DNA of 64,000 bases from Methylocaldum szegediense. GTDB lineage: Bacteria > Pseudomonadota > Gammaproteobacteria > Methylococcales > Methylococcaceae. Where the stretch lies: the NCBI RefSeq assembly GCF_949769195.1, contig NZ_OX458333.1, positions 1,364,001 through 1,428,000 of the forward strand, read 5' to 3'. The notes under the pieces were generated by a model. That model saw nothing but the letters and a program-made list of their open reading frames with translations, did no database searches and was not told where the DNA came from. Shown here piece by piece: positions 38,679-46,979 of the stretch (position 1 is the stretch's first letter; the number at the start of each line of letters is the position of its first letter). The position numbers were made by a program, and so were the translations under genes.

Positions 38679-40274
38679 ATGAATCAGGTAAGGTTTTCTC
38701 AGCTGACCCCGGTCGGGTTTCTTCAAACCTTCGTCATCGAATTGATGAATCTGTGCGAGGAAGCGGGCACCGCCCAGGCAGAGCAGATCATCGAGCGGAT
38801 CGCCCACAGCGCCGGCCGCTTTTTCGAGGAGACATTCCGCGCCGAGTACGGCCTCGACCAAGCGCTCGACCGCGAACGCTACGCCGATTTGATCATCGGG
38901 CTCAAAAACAGGATCGGAGGCCGTTTTTCTTTGGTTTCGAGCGATGCGGAGTGCATTCGGGTGGCGAGCACGTGCTGTCCGTTCGGCGAGGGCGTGACGA
39001 ACTCCCCGGAGTTGTGTCGGATGACGTCTAGCGTGTTCGGTGCCATCGCGGCACGCAACTTCGGCTACGCCAAGGTGGTTCTGGAACGCCGTATCGCGCT
39101 CGGCGATGCCGGCTGTCAGGTCGGGATTTATCTGAGTCCCGAGACGGCCGCCGGATTGCCGGGGGTCGAATATCGCAGGCGACAGGAGTCTACGTCCGAT
39201 CCAAAACGCGACAACGACCTGCAAGCACGCATCGAAGAACGCCTGCACCGCATCTGGCGCCAAATGAGCGCCCGTTGTAAAACGTTCGACGCCAGCGAGC
39301 GACCGGCCATCGTGGCGCAGTCGCCGGCCATGCAGAACGTGTTGCGGGCGATCGAAACCGTGGCGCCGACGCCGGCCACGGTGTTGATCCGGGGTGAGAC
39401 CGGGGTCGGCAAAGAATTGGTCGCACGAGCCATTCATGCCATGAGCGAGCGCAGTGAAAAGCCGTTTATCGCTGTGAACTGCGGGGCGATTCCCGAGGGG
39501 CTGGTGGAAAGCGTGCTGTTCGGTCACGAGAAGGGGGCATTTACCGGCGCCATCGAGGTTCATCGCGGCTACTTCGAGCGGGCCGATGGCGGGACCTTGT
39601 TCCTGGACGAGATCGACTCGCTTACGCCGAACATTCAGACCAAACTGCTCCGGGTCTTGCAGGAAGGGGAGCTGGAGCGGGTGGGAGGCCATCGTACTTT
39701 ACACGTCGACACCCGGATCGTCGCCGCCACCAACTGCGATCTGGAAAAGGCGGTGGCCGACGGACATTTCCGCAAAGACCTGTACTATCGTATCAACGTC
39801 GTGAAATTGGCAATCCCGCCTCTGTCCGAACGGCCGGATGACATTCCTCATCTGGTCGACCTGATCTTGAAGCGGCTGGCCGCGCGCTATCGGAAGCCGA
39901 TTCACGGGGTAACGGCGGACCTCATGGCGAGGCTGCGGGCGTACTCCTGGCCCGGCAACGTTCGGGAGCTGGAAAACGTCCTGGAGCGTGCGGTACTGTT
40001 CACAAAAGGTCCGGTCATCGAGGATGCCGAACTCGGCGCGCATCGCGGCTGCGTCCTGGACAGCGGTTGGAAGGCGGTCCGCAAGCAGGTGTTGGACCGC
40101 GCGGAACGAGAGTACCTGGAGCAGGCTCTAACCCGGTCTCAGGGAGACGTTAACCGTGTCGCGGAATGGATGGAGCTGACACCGAGGGCGGTATATCTGA
40201 AGCTAAGCGAACTCGGCATCGATCCCGCGACGTTTCGCCAGCAAAAGTCCAAGTCTGCAAGAACAGCTAAGTAG
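38679..40274 (+). CDS. Sigma-54-dependent activator with cysteine-containing N-terminal domain
   Basis: The product is about 531 residues. The N-terminal region (about 1-180) has conserved-looking cysteines: [35 protein letters not shown] and [11 protein letters not shown]. It resembles the MetOD1 sensory domain as I recall it. The central AAA+ domain (about 205-435) has Walker A GETGVGKE, the sigma-54 contact loop GAFTGA and Walker [12 protein letters not shown] Fis-type helix-turn-helix closes the protein. The start is ATG 38679 or GTG 38670; neither has a clear Shine-Dalgarno. It probably activates the two -24/-12 promoters found on either side of its gene cluster. Confidence 0.88.
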   Translation: MNQVRFSQLTPVGFLQTFVIELMNLCEEAGTAQAEQIIERIAHSAGRFFEETFRAEYGLDQALDRERYADLIIGLKNRIGGRFSLVSSDAECIRVASTCCPFGEGVTNSPELCRMTSSVFGAIAARNFGYAKVVLERRIALGDAGCQVGIYLSPETAAGLPGVEYRRRQESTSDPKRDNDLQARIEERLHRIWRQMSARCKTFDASERPAIVAQSPAMQNVLRAIETVAPTPATVLIRGETGVGKELVARAIHAMSERSEKPFIAVNCGAIPEGLVESVLFGHEKGAFTGAIEVHRGYFERADGGTLFLDEIDSLTPNIQTKLLRVLQEGELERVGGHRTLHVDTRIVAATNCDLEKAVADGHFRKDLYYRINVVKLAIPPLSERPDDIPHLVDLILKRLAARYRKPIHGVTADLMARLRAYSWPGNVRELENVLERAVLFTKGPVIEDAELGAHRGCVLDSGWKAVRKQVLDRAEREYLEQALTRSQGDVNRVAEWMELTPRAVYLKLSELGIDPATFRQQKSKSARTAK

Positions 40275-40338
40275 CGAGTTTCTCGCTGAATCCGGTCGAT
40301 AACGCGAATCCCATAACCCTATCCGAGGGAGTCCGATC

Positions 40339-40947
40339 ATGAGCGTATCCTATCCCTGGCATCTCGAAGGCAGTTACTTCGAGGCGTGCAACTGTGAAAC
40401 GGCCTGTCCATGCGTGTGGTTCAATCCGCCTAGCGAAGGAAACTGTAAGCTGCTCGTCGCCTGGCACATCGAGCGCGGACATTCGGAAGGCCTGACGCTC
40501 GACGGACTCAACGCCGTTCTGGCGTGTTACGCGCCGGGACACATGCAGGAGGGCAACTGGCAAGCGGCGCTTTACCTCGACGAGCGGGCGAACGCCGAGC
40601 AGTCGGATGCTTTGGTCCGCATTTTTTCCGGGCAGGCCGGCGGACATCCCGCGGTACTCGCCGGATTCGTCGGCCAGATGCTGGGCGTGAAGCACGCCCC
40701 GATAACTTATGAGGCGAACGGTAAGGAGCGGCGTCTGTTGATAGCCGATCTTGCGGAAATGAAGGTCCACGCCATTGACGGTATCGCAGGCGGCGAGGCC
40801 ACGATCAACAACCCGCCGTTGTGCGTGGTGCCCTCCCATCCGTCCGTAGTGGCGAAATCGGAGGTTTACCGCTTCCGGGACTATGGTTTCGAGTGGGAAT
40901 TTTCCGGACGGAACGCCTATTTCTCGCCCTTCGTCTATCATCCCTGA
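40339..40947 (+). CDS. DUF1326 protein with N-terminal cysteine motif
   Basis: The 202-residue protein fits DUF1326: WHLEGSYFEACNCETACPCVW gives a C-x-C-x4-C-x-C cluster near the N-terminus, typical of the family and suggestive of metal binding. No signal peptide is visible. A Shine-Dalgarno-like GAGGGAG precedes ATG 40339. It begins 64 bases after the sigma-54 activator gene and ends three bases before the DUF2182 gene, its frequent partner. The function is unproven. Confidence 0.85.
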   Translation: MSVSYPWHLEGSYFEACNCETACPCVWFNPPSEGNCKLLVAWHIERGHSEGLTLDGLNAVLACYAPGHMQEGNWQAALYLDERANAEQSDALVRIFSGQAGGHPAVLAGFVGQMLGVKHAPITYEANGKERRLLIADLAEMKVHAIDGIAGGEATINNPPLCVVPSHPSVVAKSEVYRFRDYGFEWEFSGRNAYFSPFVYHP

Positions 40948-40950
40948 TTG

Positions 40951-41727
40951 ATGGGTCTTCCGGCGAGACTCTCGAGGAGCGCGATCCAGGGGCTGTTGAT
41001 TGCCGCAGGACTCGGCGCCGCTACGATCGCCGCTTGGTGGGCACTGTATCGCCAGCAATCGGTAATGGACGCTCTACCCATGGACCGCATGTGGATGCCC
41101 CCGACCGGCACTTGGCGTTGGTCTCTAACCGATTTCGCACTGACCGCGTCGATGTGGTGGATCATGATGCTGGCCATGATGCTTCCGGTAGTGACGCCGA
41201 TGGCTTTGCTGATCGCAAGGACCGACCGTGGACGAAGCTCCGAAGCGCGCATCAGGCTGCCGGCGTTTCTGCTGGGCTACCTCGTGCTGTGGTTGGGATT
41301 CGGGCTTGTCGCCACCTTGCTCCAGTGGCAGTTTCACCGGTTCGAGTGGCTGACGCCGATGATGAATAGCCGGGTTTCCGCAGTGTCCGCAGCGATTTTG
41401 ATAGCAGCCGGCTGTTATCAGTTCACGCCTTGGAAAATCGCTTGCCTGAATCACTGCCGTGCACCTTTGGGCTTTCTGCTTGCCCACGGAAGGCCGGGCT
41501 GGGTCGGCGGGTTGCACTTGGGGTTGCATCACGGATTTTATTGCATCGGCTGCTGCTGGGCCGAAATGCTAGTGATGTTCGCTGTCGGGGTGATGAACGT
41601 GTTATGGATGGCGCTGATTACGCTCGCGATTTTGTCCGAGCGTTATCTTCCCGGAGCGCACGCAAAAATCCGGAAAGCGATAGGGGTCGGGCTAATCGCA
41701 TGGGGCGGAACCATAGCCCTGATCTGA
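40951..41727 (+). CDS. DUF2182 integral membrane protein (predicted metal-binding)
   Basis: The 258-residue protein has about six to seven membrane helices and the DUF2182 hallmarks: MWWIMMLAMMLPVVTP near the middle of the first half, CYQFTPWKIACLNHCRAP, and GFYCIGCCWAEMLVMF. Methionine- and cysteine-rich stretches support metal handling, as the family is usually annotated. ATG 40951 follows the DUF1326 stop by three bases, so the pair is surely co-transcribed. Downstream lies a candidate sigma-54-controlled RNA. Confidence 0.85.
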   Translation: MGLPARLSRSAIQGLLIAAGLGAATIAAWWALYRQQSVMDALPMDRMWMPPTGTWRWSLTDFALTASMWWIMMLAMMLPVVTPMALLIARTDRGRSSEARIRLPAFLLGYLVLWLGFGLVATLLQWQFHRFEWLTPMMNSRVSAVSAAILIAAGCYQFTPWKIACLNHCRAPLGFLLAHGRPGWVGGLHLGLHHGFYCIGCCWAEMLVMFAVGVMNVLWMALITLAILSERYLPGAHAKIRKAIGVGLIAWGGTIALI

Positions 41728-41740
41728 GCCAGCAGGTGAA

Positions 41741-41796
41741 GTTTCAGATTGTTTCACGTTACGCCGCCATGTTTCATATCCGTTTCAACTGAAACG
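41741..41796 (+). promoter_or_regulatory. Phased GTTTCA repeats, candidate enhancer sites
   Basis: GTTTCA occurs at 41741, 41751, 41771 and 41782, spaced 10, 20 and 11 bases, i.e. on one helix face. The last copy forms the palindrome CGTTTCA-AC-TGAAACG (41781-41796). They lie about 78-119 bases above the -24 element at 41859, the usual place for sigma-54 activator sites. Confidence 0.55.
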
Positions 41797-41858
41797 CCAA
41801 TTACGTAGCGGGACAGGGTTTGTGCCACTGTGCCGGGCTTTGACGGGACTGGCCGGCG

Positions 41859-41874
41859 TGGCATGGATATTGCT
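41859..41874 (+). promoter_or_regulatory. Candidate sigma-54 promoter
   Basis: TGGCATGGATATTGCT matches TGGCACG-N4-TTGCW with one common deviation (T for C) and the exact GG-to-GC spacing. Transcription would begin near 41885. No gene of recognisable type follows, but a terminator lies about 220 nt downstream. Confidence 0.6.
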
Positions 41875-41884
41875 TGTACGCCGA

Positions 41885-42105
41885 CGGAGTATGTCGCAGG
41901 GTCTGTTTCCTCGGCAACGGCAGTGAGCCGCATCTCCCACCCCGATTGATCGACAGGGGATCAGTCCCTAGGACACCACCTCGGCAGACCGTTCACCCCG
42001 AGTTGAATCGAAGGGCTTGTCTTTTGCCTGTCAAAGCGTCCCGGAACGTGTCGGGATGGGCTCTGAGCACCAGCGTTTTCCCCCGAGGCCAGGGATGGCT
42101 TTTTT
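41885..42105 (+). ncRNA. Candidate sigma-54-dependent small RNA (about 220 nt)
   Basis: The unit is defined by the -24/-12 promoter at 41859-41874 and the terminator at 42086-42105. Inside are short inverted repeats (AGGG/CCCT around 41955-41970; CCCG/CGGG around 42040-42056). No protein-like frame with a ribosome site starts within it. Sigma-54-driven small RNAs such as Qrr exist in other bacteria. Both ends are predictions from sequence. Confidence 0.4.
42086..42105 (+). terminator. Intrinsic terminator of the candidate small RNA
   Basis: AGGCCA (42086-42091) pairs with TGGCTT (42096-42101, with one G-U) around a GGGA tetraloop, followed by an uninterrupted T tract to 42105. Confidence 0.55.
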
Positions 42106-42491
42106 CACGAGACCGGATCACGTATGGGAAGTGTCGCACCGTGGCCGGCGATTCAAGAACATTCGGAAATTCGATAAGACGGAAAAGACTCATTTTGTGG
42201 CCAAGGTGCCTTACGTTCTCGGGCTCATTGCTACCCGTTCTATCGATGAGCAGGCAGGTAAAAGGTCTCAACGATCTCCGTGCGGAAAGCGTGGAGCGCA
42301 TCCGAAGCGGCAAGATCGATTACGCCGGTTGCAGAAGATACGGGCAGGGGATAGGAGTTCTGCATGTCGCCGAGTTTGGCTATGGCCTTTACTGAAGAAA
42401 TATACCGACGATCCGGCGCGCTCCCCAGACGAATTAACTCAATAGGCGGGTGAGGGGATATTAAGGTTCCATGACGGTTCCTGCGGATAAA

Positions 42492-43250
42492 TTAACCCGG
42501 AGACGCCAATTGGGTCAGCTTCCGGTAATCGATGGCCAGTTTCAATCCTACGAAGCGGCTGGACATTCTGATCAAGTCATCCGTAACCGGATTGAAATAA
42601 AGCTTGGCCACGGCGACCCGTCTTTTCTCGTAGTCTTGGCCAACCTCAACCGGAGCGGCTTCGGCTTCGAAACGATAGGTGTAAACCTTCATGCCGTCCT
42701 TCGTCGATTCTTCGGCGGGAGGCCCCAAGACCTCCAAGATTCTTTTCCGGTTCGGAGGGGCCGCCGCTAACTTGGGTAAGTCACCCGCGGCGACTTTTAA
42801 TTGGCGACGGCCCTCGTCTACCTTCCCTTTGCCGAGGGATCTTATCGAGGCCTCGAGAAATGTTGCGGGCGCTAGTTCCAAGAAAACCGGAGAAAAGTCC
42901 CAACCGGACAGCTTGTTTTCCTGGTTGAATGTCATTCGAAAAATGATTGTTCGACCCGGGCGGTCACCGGTATCCATTTGCCGGAAGTCGACGGACCATC
43001 TGTACCCCGCAGGCAATTTTTCGATCCGGCTAGGATGAAGTTTGGTCAGATAGCGGAAGTCCTCGCTCAGCAATACTGGATTCAGAAAATCAAGATGAAA
43101 GTATCCCTCATCAATGCTGACGCGTACGTTCCGATCGAAGTCGGCCAGCTGGTTCTTCGCCTCCAGTAGCCGTAACCAGACACATCCGCTAAGGGCAAAA
43201 AGAAGAACGGCCAAAATTGGCACATTGAAAAGAATTTTCGTAAATCTCAT
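42492..43250 (-). CDS. Lipoprotein, unknown function
   Basis: The 252-residue protein has a lipoprotein signal, ILAVLLFALSGC (lipidated Cys near residue 23), followed by a soluble domain rich in beta-type patterns such as YRWSVDFRQMD and TYRFEAEAAPVEVG. A stretch ILEVLGPPAEES is reminiscent of the SmpA/BamE-like outer-membrane lipoprotein motif of a small beta domain, but I cannot assign a family. Of three in-frame ATGs the one at 43250 gives the best signal peptide. Confidence 0.65.
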   Translation of the reverse strand: MRFTKILFNVPILAVLLFALSGCVWLRLLEAKNQLADFDRNVRVSIDEGYFHLDFLNPVLLSEDFRYLTKLHPSRIEKLPAGYRWSVDFRQMDTGDRPGRTIIFRMTFNQENKLSGWDFSPVFLELAPATFLEASIRSLGKGKVDEGRRQLKVAAGDLPKLAAAPPNRKRILEVLGPPAEESTKDGMKVYTYRFEAEAAPVEVGQDYEKRRVAVAKLYFNPVTDDLIRMSSRFVGLKLAIDYRKLTQLASPG

Positions 43251-43692
43251 GGGTGGGCGCATTTTGGTTACCGCTGTCATCGCCGATCACCGCGCTCGTT
43301 AGCGCCGCGACCGGAAAAGACCCTCTGCACTTTATTAGTTTGGCAGACCTAGGAATTATCGGGTGGGTTAGGATAACCGATTGTTGCGCCCATATGGATC
43401 GCAGGCCGCCGCTCGTGTTCCGATGCGGGCCATAGCTCCGGGTAGCCTAGCGGCGAAAATCACGCTGCGGGCACGCCCGTCCGAAAAGGAGCGGGGATAT
43501 TCCATGGACGGCTTTCGGGGTTCTACTTTCGATTCTACCGTCGATCGTTCGCGTCCTTTGCCTGCTGGATGTGGTCTGCCCTCAGTCCGTCGAAGGGCTT
43601 TGGGACGTCCTTGTGGTTAATTTTTGTGTGAGAAAGGAAGTATTAATGGGCTTGAAGACCGTGGAAGCAATCTTTATAATTTCGACTTCTTT
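43251..43692. other. Intergenic region before tRNA-Lys
   Basis: About 440 bases. A decayed repeat-like stretch (about 43547-43602) ends in CCGTCGAAGGGCTTT, the core of the dispersed repeat. The tRNA promoter is at 43652-43680. No gene is evident. Confidence 0.4.
43652..43680 (+). promoter_or_regulatory. Sigma-70 promoter of tRNA-Lys
   Basis: TTGAAG (43652-43657), a 17-base spacer and a perfect TATAAT (43675-43680), ending 12 bases before the tRNA. Confidence 0.8.
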
Positions 43693-43765
43693 GGGCCGTT
43701 AGCTCAGTCGGTAGAGCATTGCACTTTTAATGCAGTGGTCGCTGGTTCGAATCCAGCACGGCCCA
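43693..43765 (+). tRNA. tRNA-Lys (TTT)
   Basis: The 73-nt sequence folds as a standard cloverleaf. The acceptor arm GGGCCGT (43693-43699) pairs with ACGGCCC (43758-43764), with discriminator A. The anticodon loop CTTTTAA (43724-43730) gives anticodon TTT at 43726-43728. The T arm is CTGG-TTCGAAT-CCAG. CCA is not encoded. Confidence 0.97.
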
Positions 43766-43784
43766 TCAGTCTTTTCAATTATCC

Positions 43785-43810
43785 AGGCCGGTTTTTACGG
43801 CTTTTCTTTT
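43785..43810 (+). terminator. Weak terminator after tRNA-Lys
   Basis: GCCG (43787-43790) and CGGC (43798-43801) form a short stem followed by TTTTCTTTT. Short but in the expected place. Confidence 0.4.
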
Positions 43811-43924
43811 GTGGTCAATTTACCTAGCTGGGTAAATTATATGACCACTCGTAGTATCGCCACATTCAAAATCTTTCCATCGCGTTCACCAATTCCTTGA
43901 TTTCGGTGTAAATTGCGAGCCGGA

Positions 43925-44395
43925 TCAAGGTCTCCTCAAGATTGTCGTATCCATGCCGATACGAGCCGGCCCGGACTCGACGGGTGTTTGTTTTCGAAAT
44001 CCCGGATGCTTGAATCCCGGCGCGAACGGGACAGCCGGGTAAAGTGGAAAGTTCCAGTAAGCTGGATAAACCGGTTCGGGCGCCGAGGTATAGGTGACGA
44101 CAGGGCGCTGTGATCTCGCTTGTCGGGCCGCGGCGCGCAACTCGATGTCGCGGAGGTAATGTTCGCGCCATTGAGCCATGCTTTGCTCATAGGCTTCCCG
44201 GTTGCGCCGCGCCCGGAGCAAGGCTTCAGGATCGGCAGGCTCGTCGCGAATAGCTACGGAGGCGCAACCTTTGGATGGTTGATCCGTGTACGTTGTTCGG
44301 CCGCCGATTTCGCATCGGAAAACGTCCGCCTGAGCCGTAAACGACAAGGCCATGAGAACTGCACTGAGCTTAAGCATGGCATGCTTGCATTTCAT
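43925..44395 (-). CDS. Periplasmic DUF4124 domain protein
   Basis: The 156-residue protein has a signal peptide (LSAVLMALSFTAQA, cleavage near residue 23). A short DUF4124-type domain follows directly: DVFRCEIGGRTTYTDQPSKGC, the usual pattern of a Y-T-D-x-P motif between two cysteines. The remainder is polar and Arg/Gln-rich with a Pro/Tyr-rich tail. Such proteins are common and uncharacterised in beta- and gammaproteobacteria. Confidence 0.75.
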   Translation of the reverse strand: MKCKHAMLKLSAVLMALSFTAQADVFRCEIGGRTTYTDQPSKGCASVAIRDEPADPEALLRARRNREAYEQSMAQWREHYLRDIELRAAARQARSQRPVVTYTSAPEPVYPAYWNFPLYPAVPFAPGFKHPGFRKQTPVESGPARIGMDTTILRRP

Positions 44396-44910
44396 CTGTT
44401 GTTCCTTGTACCAACCACCTCCGGTTCGTAGTCGCTAATTTACCACCAACAGCTTGTCCGCGGCGATTGCCAATGGACTTGTCGCGTTTCACCAGAGAAT
44501 TTTGGTCGATGGATCGGTGTCCGTTCAGTCGTTTCGTTACTCGGTTGAGCTACACCGCAGCGCTAGATCTGGAGTTGCTGGCTGCCTCAACATCGGGAGG
44601 CGTTCGTTGACGGCAAGCCAGAGGGATTTTTCGGGCGCATTACCACTTACCGGTTTTCGCGGATCTTTCTAGGCGCCACCGCTTCTGTTTCCGCTGCTAT
44701 CTCGGCGGTTGCGCTTCCCGATACTGATGCTCCCTATTCACCGCTCAGGTTTGGCTGTGTTTAGCCGCGGGCAGAAACCTTGCTTCCTCACGACTTCAAT
44801 GTCGATATTGGGCATCGTGGACTGTCTCGATCCGATGGATCAAGTTTCAACCTGCGATCTATATCGATTTGCGTTCGGTGGCGTCATATGGCGCACCGCG
44901 AGCGGTGGAT
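44396..44910. other. Intergenic region, nothing recognised
   Basis: About 515 bases between two leftward genes. Short open frames show no coherent protein character. I see no clear hairpin, repeat or promoter. Confidence 0.4.
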
Positions 44911-45270
44911 TTATCCGCCGAGACCGCTTAATGTCGCGTCAAGATATCCGACCGACTCTTTTGCTCGTGCGGTTGCCTTCTCGACATCACCTGCTTGGCC
45001 TTGGCTGATAGCGTCTTCCAAGCTTTGGGCTGCCTTGTCCAGATCCGGAAGAGACTTCCTCTTCTGAGCCGCTCTGATGTGGTCCAAGCCCGTCTGAGCA
45101 TGTTGTACGAGCGCCGTCGCATCGCTCTTTTCGCCTTCCGCAACAGCCATTGTTACGTGGTGACGTGCTTCTTGGATGTGTTTGACGTACTCCGCCTCGA
45201 TTTGAGCAAAGCCTAAGCCGGCCCAAGCCAAGATGATCGTAAGGAATACAGCAATAGCAATTCGGTTCAT
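44911..45270 (-). CDS. Small metal-binding protein SmbP-like
   Basis: The 119-residue protein has a signal peptide (AVFLTIILAWAGLGFAQ, cleavage near residue 22). A helical His-containing mature part follows: YVKHIQEARHHVTMAVAEGE and ALVQHAQTGLDHIRAAQK. This resembles the small periplasmic metal-binding protein SmbP of nitrifiers, although it has fewer histidines than I recall for that protein. A role in periplasmic copper or other metal buffering is inference. Confidence 0.65.
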   Translation of the reverse strand: MNRIAIAVFLTIILAWAGLGFAQIEAEYVKHIQEARHHVTMAVAEGEKSDATALVQHAQTGLDHIRAAQKRKSLPDLDKAAQSLEDAISQGQAGDVEKATARAKESVGYLDATLSGLGG

Positions 45271-45758
45271 CCTTCACCTCATCATCTCAAATTTCCAACT
45301 TGATATTAATTTCGACATACGAAAGACAATCTAGCTTCACTGTTTCCCGCGGAATCTTTACAGATATGACGAAAGACCGGGCCGCCACGGCCGACTGAGT
45401 AAAAACCGCCCGTCAACGCGAAGGGGAGTTATGCTTTCCTGGCACCAAGGTCTTTAAGGTATTCGGTTTCTAAGGTTTTGTTTCGCCGTTCATTTCGGTG
45501 TCAATGAGCTGTTTTTCTGGATGATACCCCGAGGGACAACCTGGCCACGGTCACTATGCGCCATCGCGTGTAAGCTAACGCGTTTCGAGGTATCGAGGGA
45601 CTGGTATTCAAGGACAAGGTACGGGACTAAACGCGATAAAATCGCCATTTCGATTCATCCCTGATACGTAACATTTGCGCATTACTTTCCAGCCCGTTGT
45701 GGGTAGACTGGATATTCGCTAATCTCATAGCGCCGTTACCGTGACGGAGATTTACATT
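45271..45758. other. Intergenic region with one small hairpin
   Basis: About 490 bases between divergent small genes. A 5-bp hairpin CGCGT/ACGCG lies at 45565-45582. Nothing else was recognised. Confidence 0.35.
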
Positions 45759-45995
45759 ATGGCCTCGACAAAATGTCCTCACTGCAGTGCTGAGATTCTC
45801 GATCAAGCCGATACCTGTTCCAACTGCGGCCAGCCTGCGAAAACAACCCCAATACACACCTTGAGCGGCAAGCTCCAAGCAATAGGTATCGTTATCATTG
45901 CGATCAGCGTGGTTGCAATGACCGCTGGTACCTGGTGGGGGGCTGCCTTACTGTTTCCAGGCGCGGCATTTTTTGTCGTCGGACGGGTCACGTAA
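45759..45995 (+). CDS. Zinc-ribbon small membrane protein
   Basis: The 78-residue protein starts with a zinc ribbon, KCPHCSAEILDQADTCSNCG (two CxxC pairs). Two hydrophobic segments follow (AIGIVIIAISVVAMTAG and AALLFPGAAFFVVG). ATG 45759 is preferred to an upstream GTG at 45741, since the zinc ribbon then starts at residue 5. The family is widespread; the function is unknown. Confidence 0.7.
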   Translation: MASTKCPHCSAEILDQADTCSNCGQPAKTTPIHTLSGKLQAIGIVIIAISVVAMTAGTWWGAALLFPGAAFFVVGRVT

Positions 45996-46287
45996 GTCAC
46001 CAAATTTCGACGCTCCCCCGCCCCACGGCCATCGCGACGGCGTCAACGAATCGCCTCGACGAATTGAACTAAGCGTTGCGGCTTACATCGCTTGGTAATT
46101 ACGAAGGCTGGGTGTTGGTATGACTATCGTCTACAGGACGAGAGGAGCGTTTTGGGCTGAAGGACTGTAGAACGCCGATGCGGCTCCCGCTAGTGAACAT
46201 TGAAAAACGTTGACGGCGACATGTATCTTGACAAGCGCCGGCCGGGTTCGGTCGCACGTTACGCTATATTAAGAAGATTCAAGCCCA

Positions 46288-46653
46288 TCACTCGACACCG
46301 GCTTCTTCCGCTATAGCCTGACAGGCATCGGCGCAGCTTCGGCAGGTTTGCGCACATGCCTGCATATGCGGATCGTTTTCGAATTGCTCACAGCTATCGC
46401 CGCATTGCTCGCACGTTTCCGTGCAGACTTCACAGGTCAAGGTGTAAAGATCCGAGCCGCGGAGCATGAAATTCGCACTGGTTTGACAAATTTCGGCGCA
46501 ATCCAGGAGAAGCCGAATATGGTCGGGCTCAGCGTGCGGCCCTCCTTTTTCCAGACAGTGCATGACCGTCTCCAAGCATATCGAATGGCAATCTAGGCAT
46601 TGCTCGATACACGACTGCAACTGGCCTGTTGAAGAGGTTTGTTGGTTCAACAT
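46288..46653 (-). CDS. Four-helix-bundle copper-binding protein (Csp3-like, DUF326)
   Basis: The 121-residue protein has no signal peptide and is very rich in cysteine, spaced along helices: CIEQCLDCHSICLETVMHC, CEVCTETCEQCGDSC, CAQTCRSCADAC. This is the pattern of the copper storage proteins (Csp), in which Cys lining a four-helix bundle bind many Cu(I) ions. Lack of an export signal suggests a cytosolic Csp3-type protein. GGGAGG stands seven bases before ATG 46653. Csp proteins were first described in a methanotroph, which fits but does not prove the host type. Confidence 0.88.
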   Translation of the reverse strand: MLNQQTSSTGQLQSCIEQCLDCHSICLETVMHCLEKGGPHAEPDHIRLLLDCAEICQTSANFMLRGSDLYTLTCEVCTETCEQCGDSCEQFENDPHMQACAQTCRSCADACQAIAEEAGVE

Positions 46654-46979
46654 ATTGGCACCTCCCAAACTTCAAGTTGACGGCATAGTTAAAAATAGCA
46701 TGATGCTGAGAGATTGACTTTTGAATAGGTAGGAGTACGCAAGCCGCTACGTTTTTTCGTGGCTCGAAGTCGATCTCAGACACGGTATATGATATGAAGA
46801 GTTTTCGTAAAGCCTGAACTAGCGATTTTTTGCGAACTCTAAATGACAACAACGCCTTTCTGCCATTTGCGGCATGAAATACAGGAATATGTCGCTTAGC
46901 CTCTCAAAAGCGACATTTTCATAGCCGGAAAATCAATAAGGTAGGAGGTGTTTAATCCGAATATGATAGGAGATGTGTC
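46654..46979. other. Divergent intergenic region between Csp and DUF4383 genes
   Basis: About 325 bases. It contains the inverted repeat GTCGCTT (46891-46897)/AAGCGAC (46908-46914) with a 10-base loop, about 65 bases before the DUF4383 start, and a small TGCC/GGCA hairpin around 46861-46875. A copper-responsive operator is possible but not recognised. Confidence 0.35.

Larger units (their letters stand above)
41728..42491. other. Gene-poor region with sigma-54 promoter elements and a terminator
   Basis: These 760 bases hold, in order, phased GTTTCA repeats (41741-41796), a -24/-12 promoter (41859-41874), an intrinsic terminator (42086-42105), and then sequence without a convincing gene. Weak small frames exist: 42246-42395 (49 residues, no ribosome site) and 42364-42453 (29 residues, with AGGAG seven bases ahead). 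Neither matches a family I know. Confidence 0.5.

Noticed and set aside
41874-42445. Two overlapping open frames (173 and 142 codons) downstream of the sigma-54 promoter
   Set aside because: Both start at TTG without ribosome sites and have low-complexity basic composition. A terminator cuts through them. I favour a non-coding reading, though a small protein cannot be excluded.
43504-43620. Small frame in the gap before tRNA-Lys
   Set aside because: Composition matches the decayed dispersed repeat in this region and not a protein.
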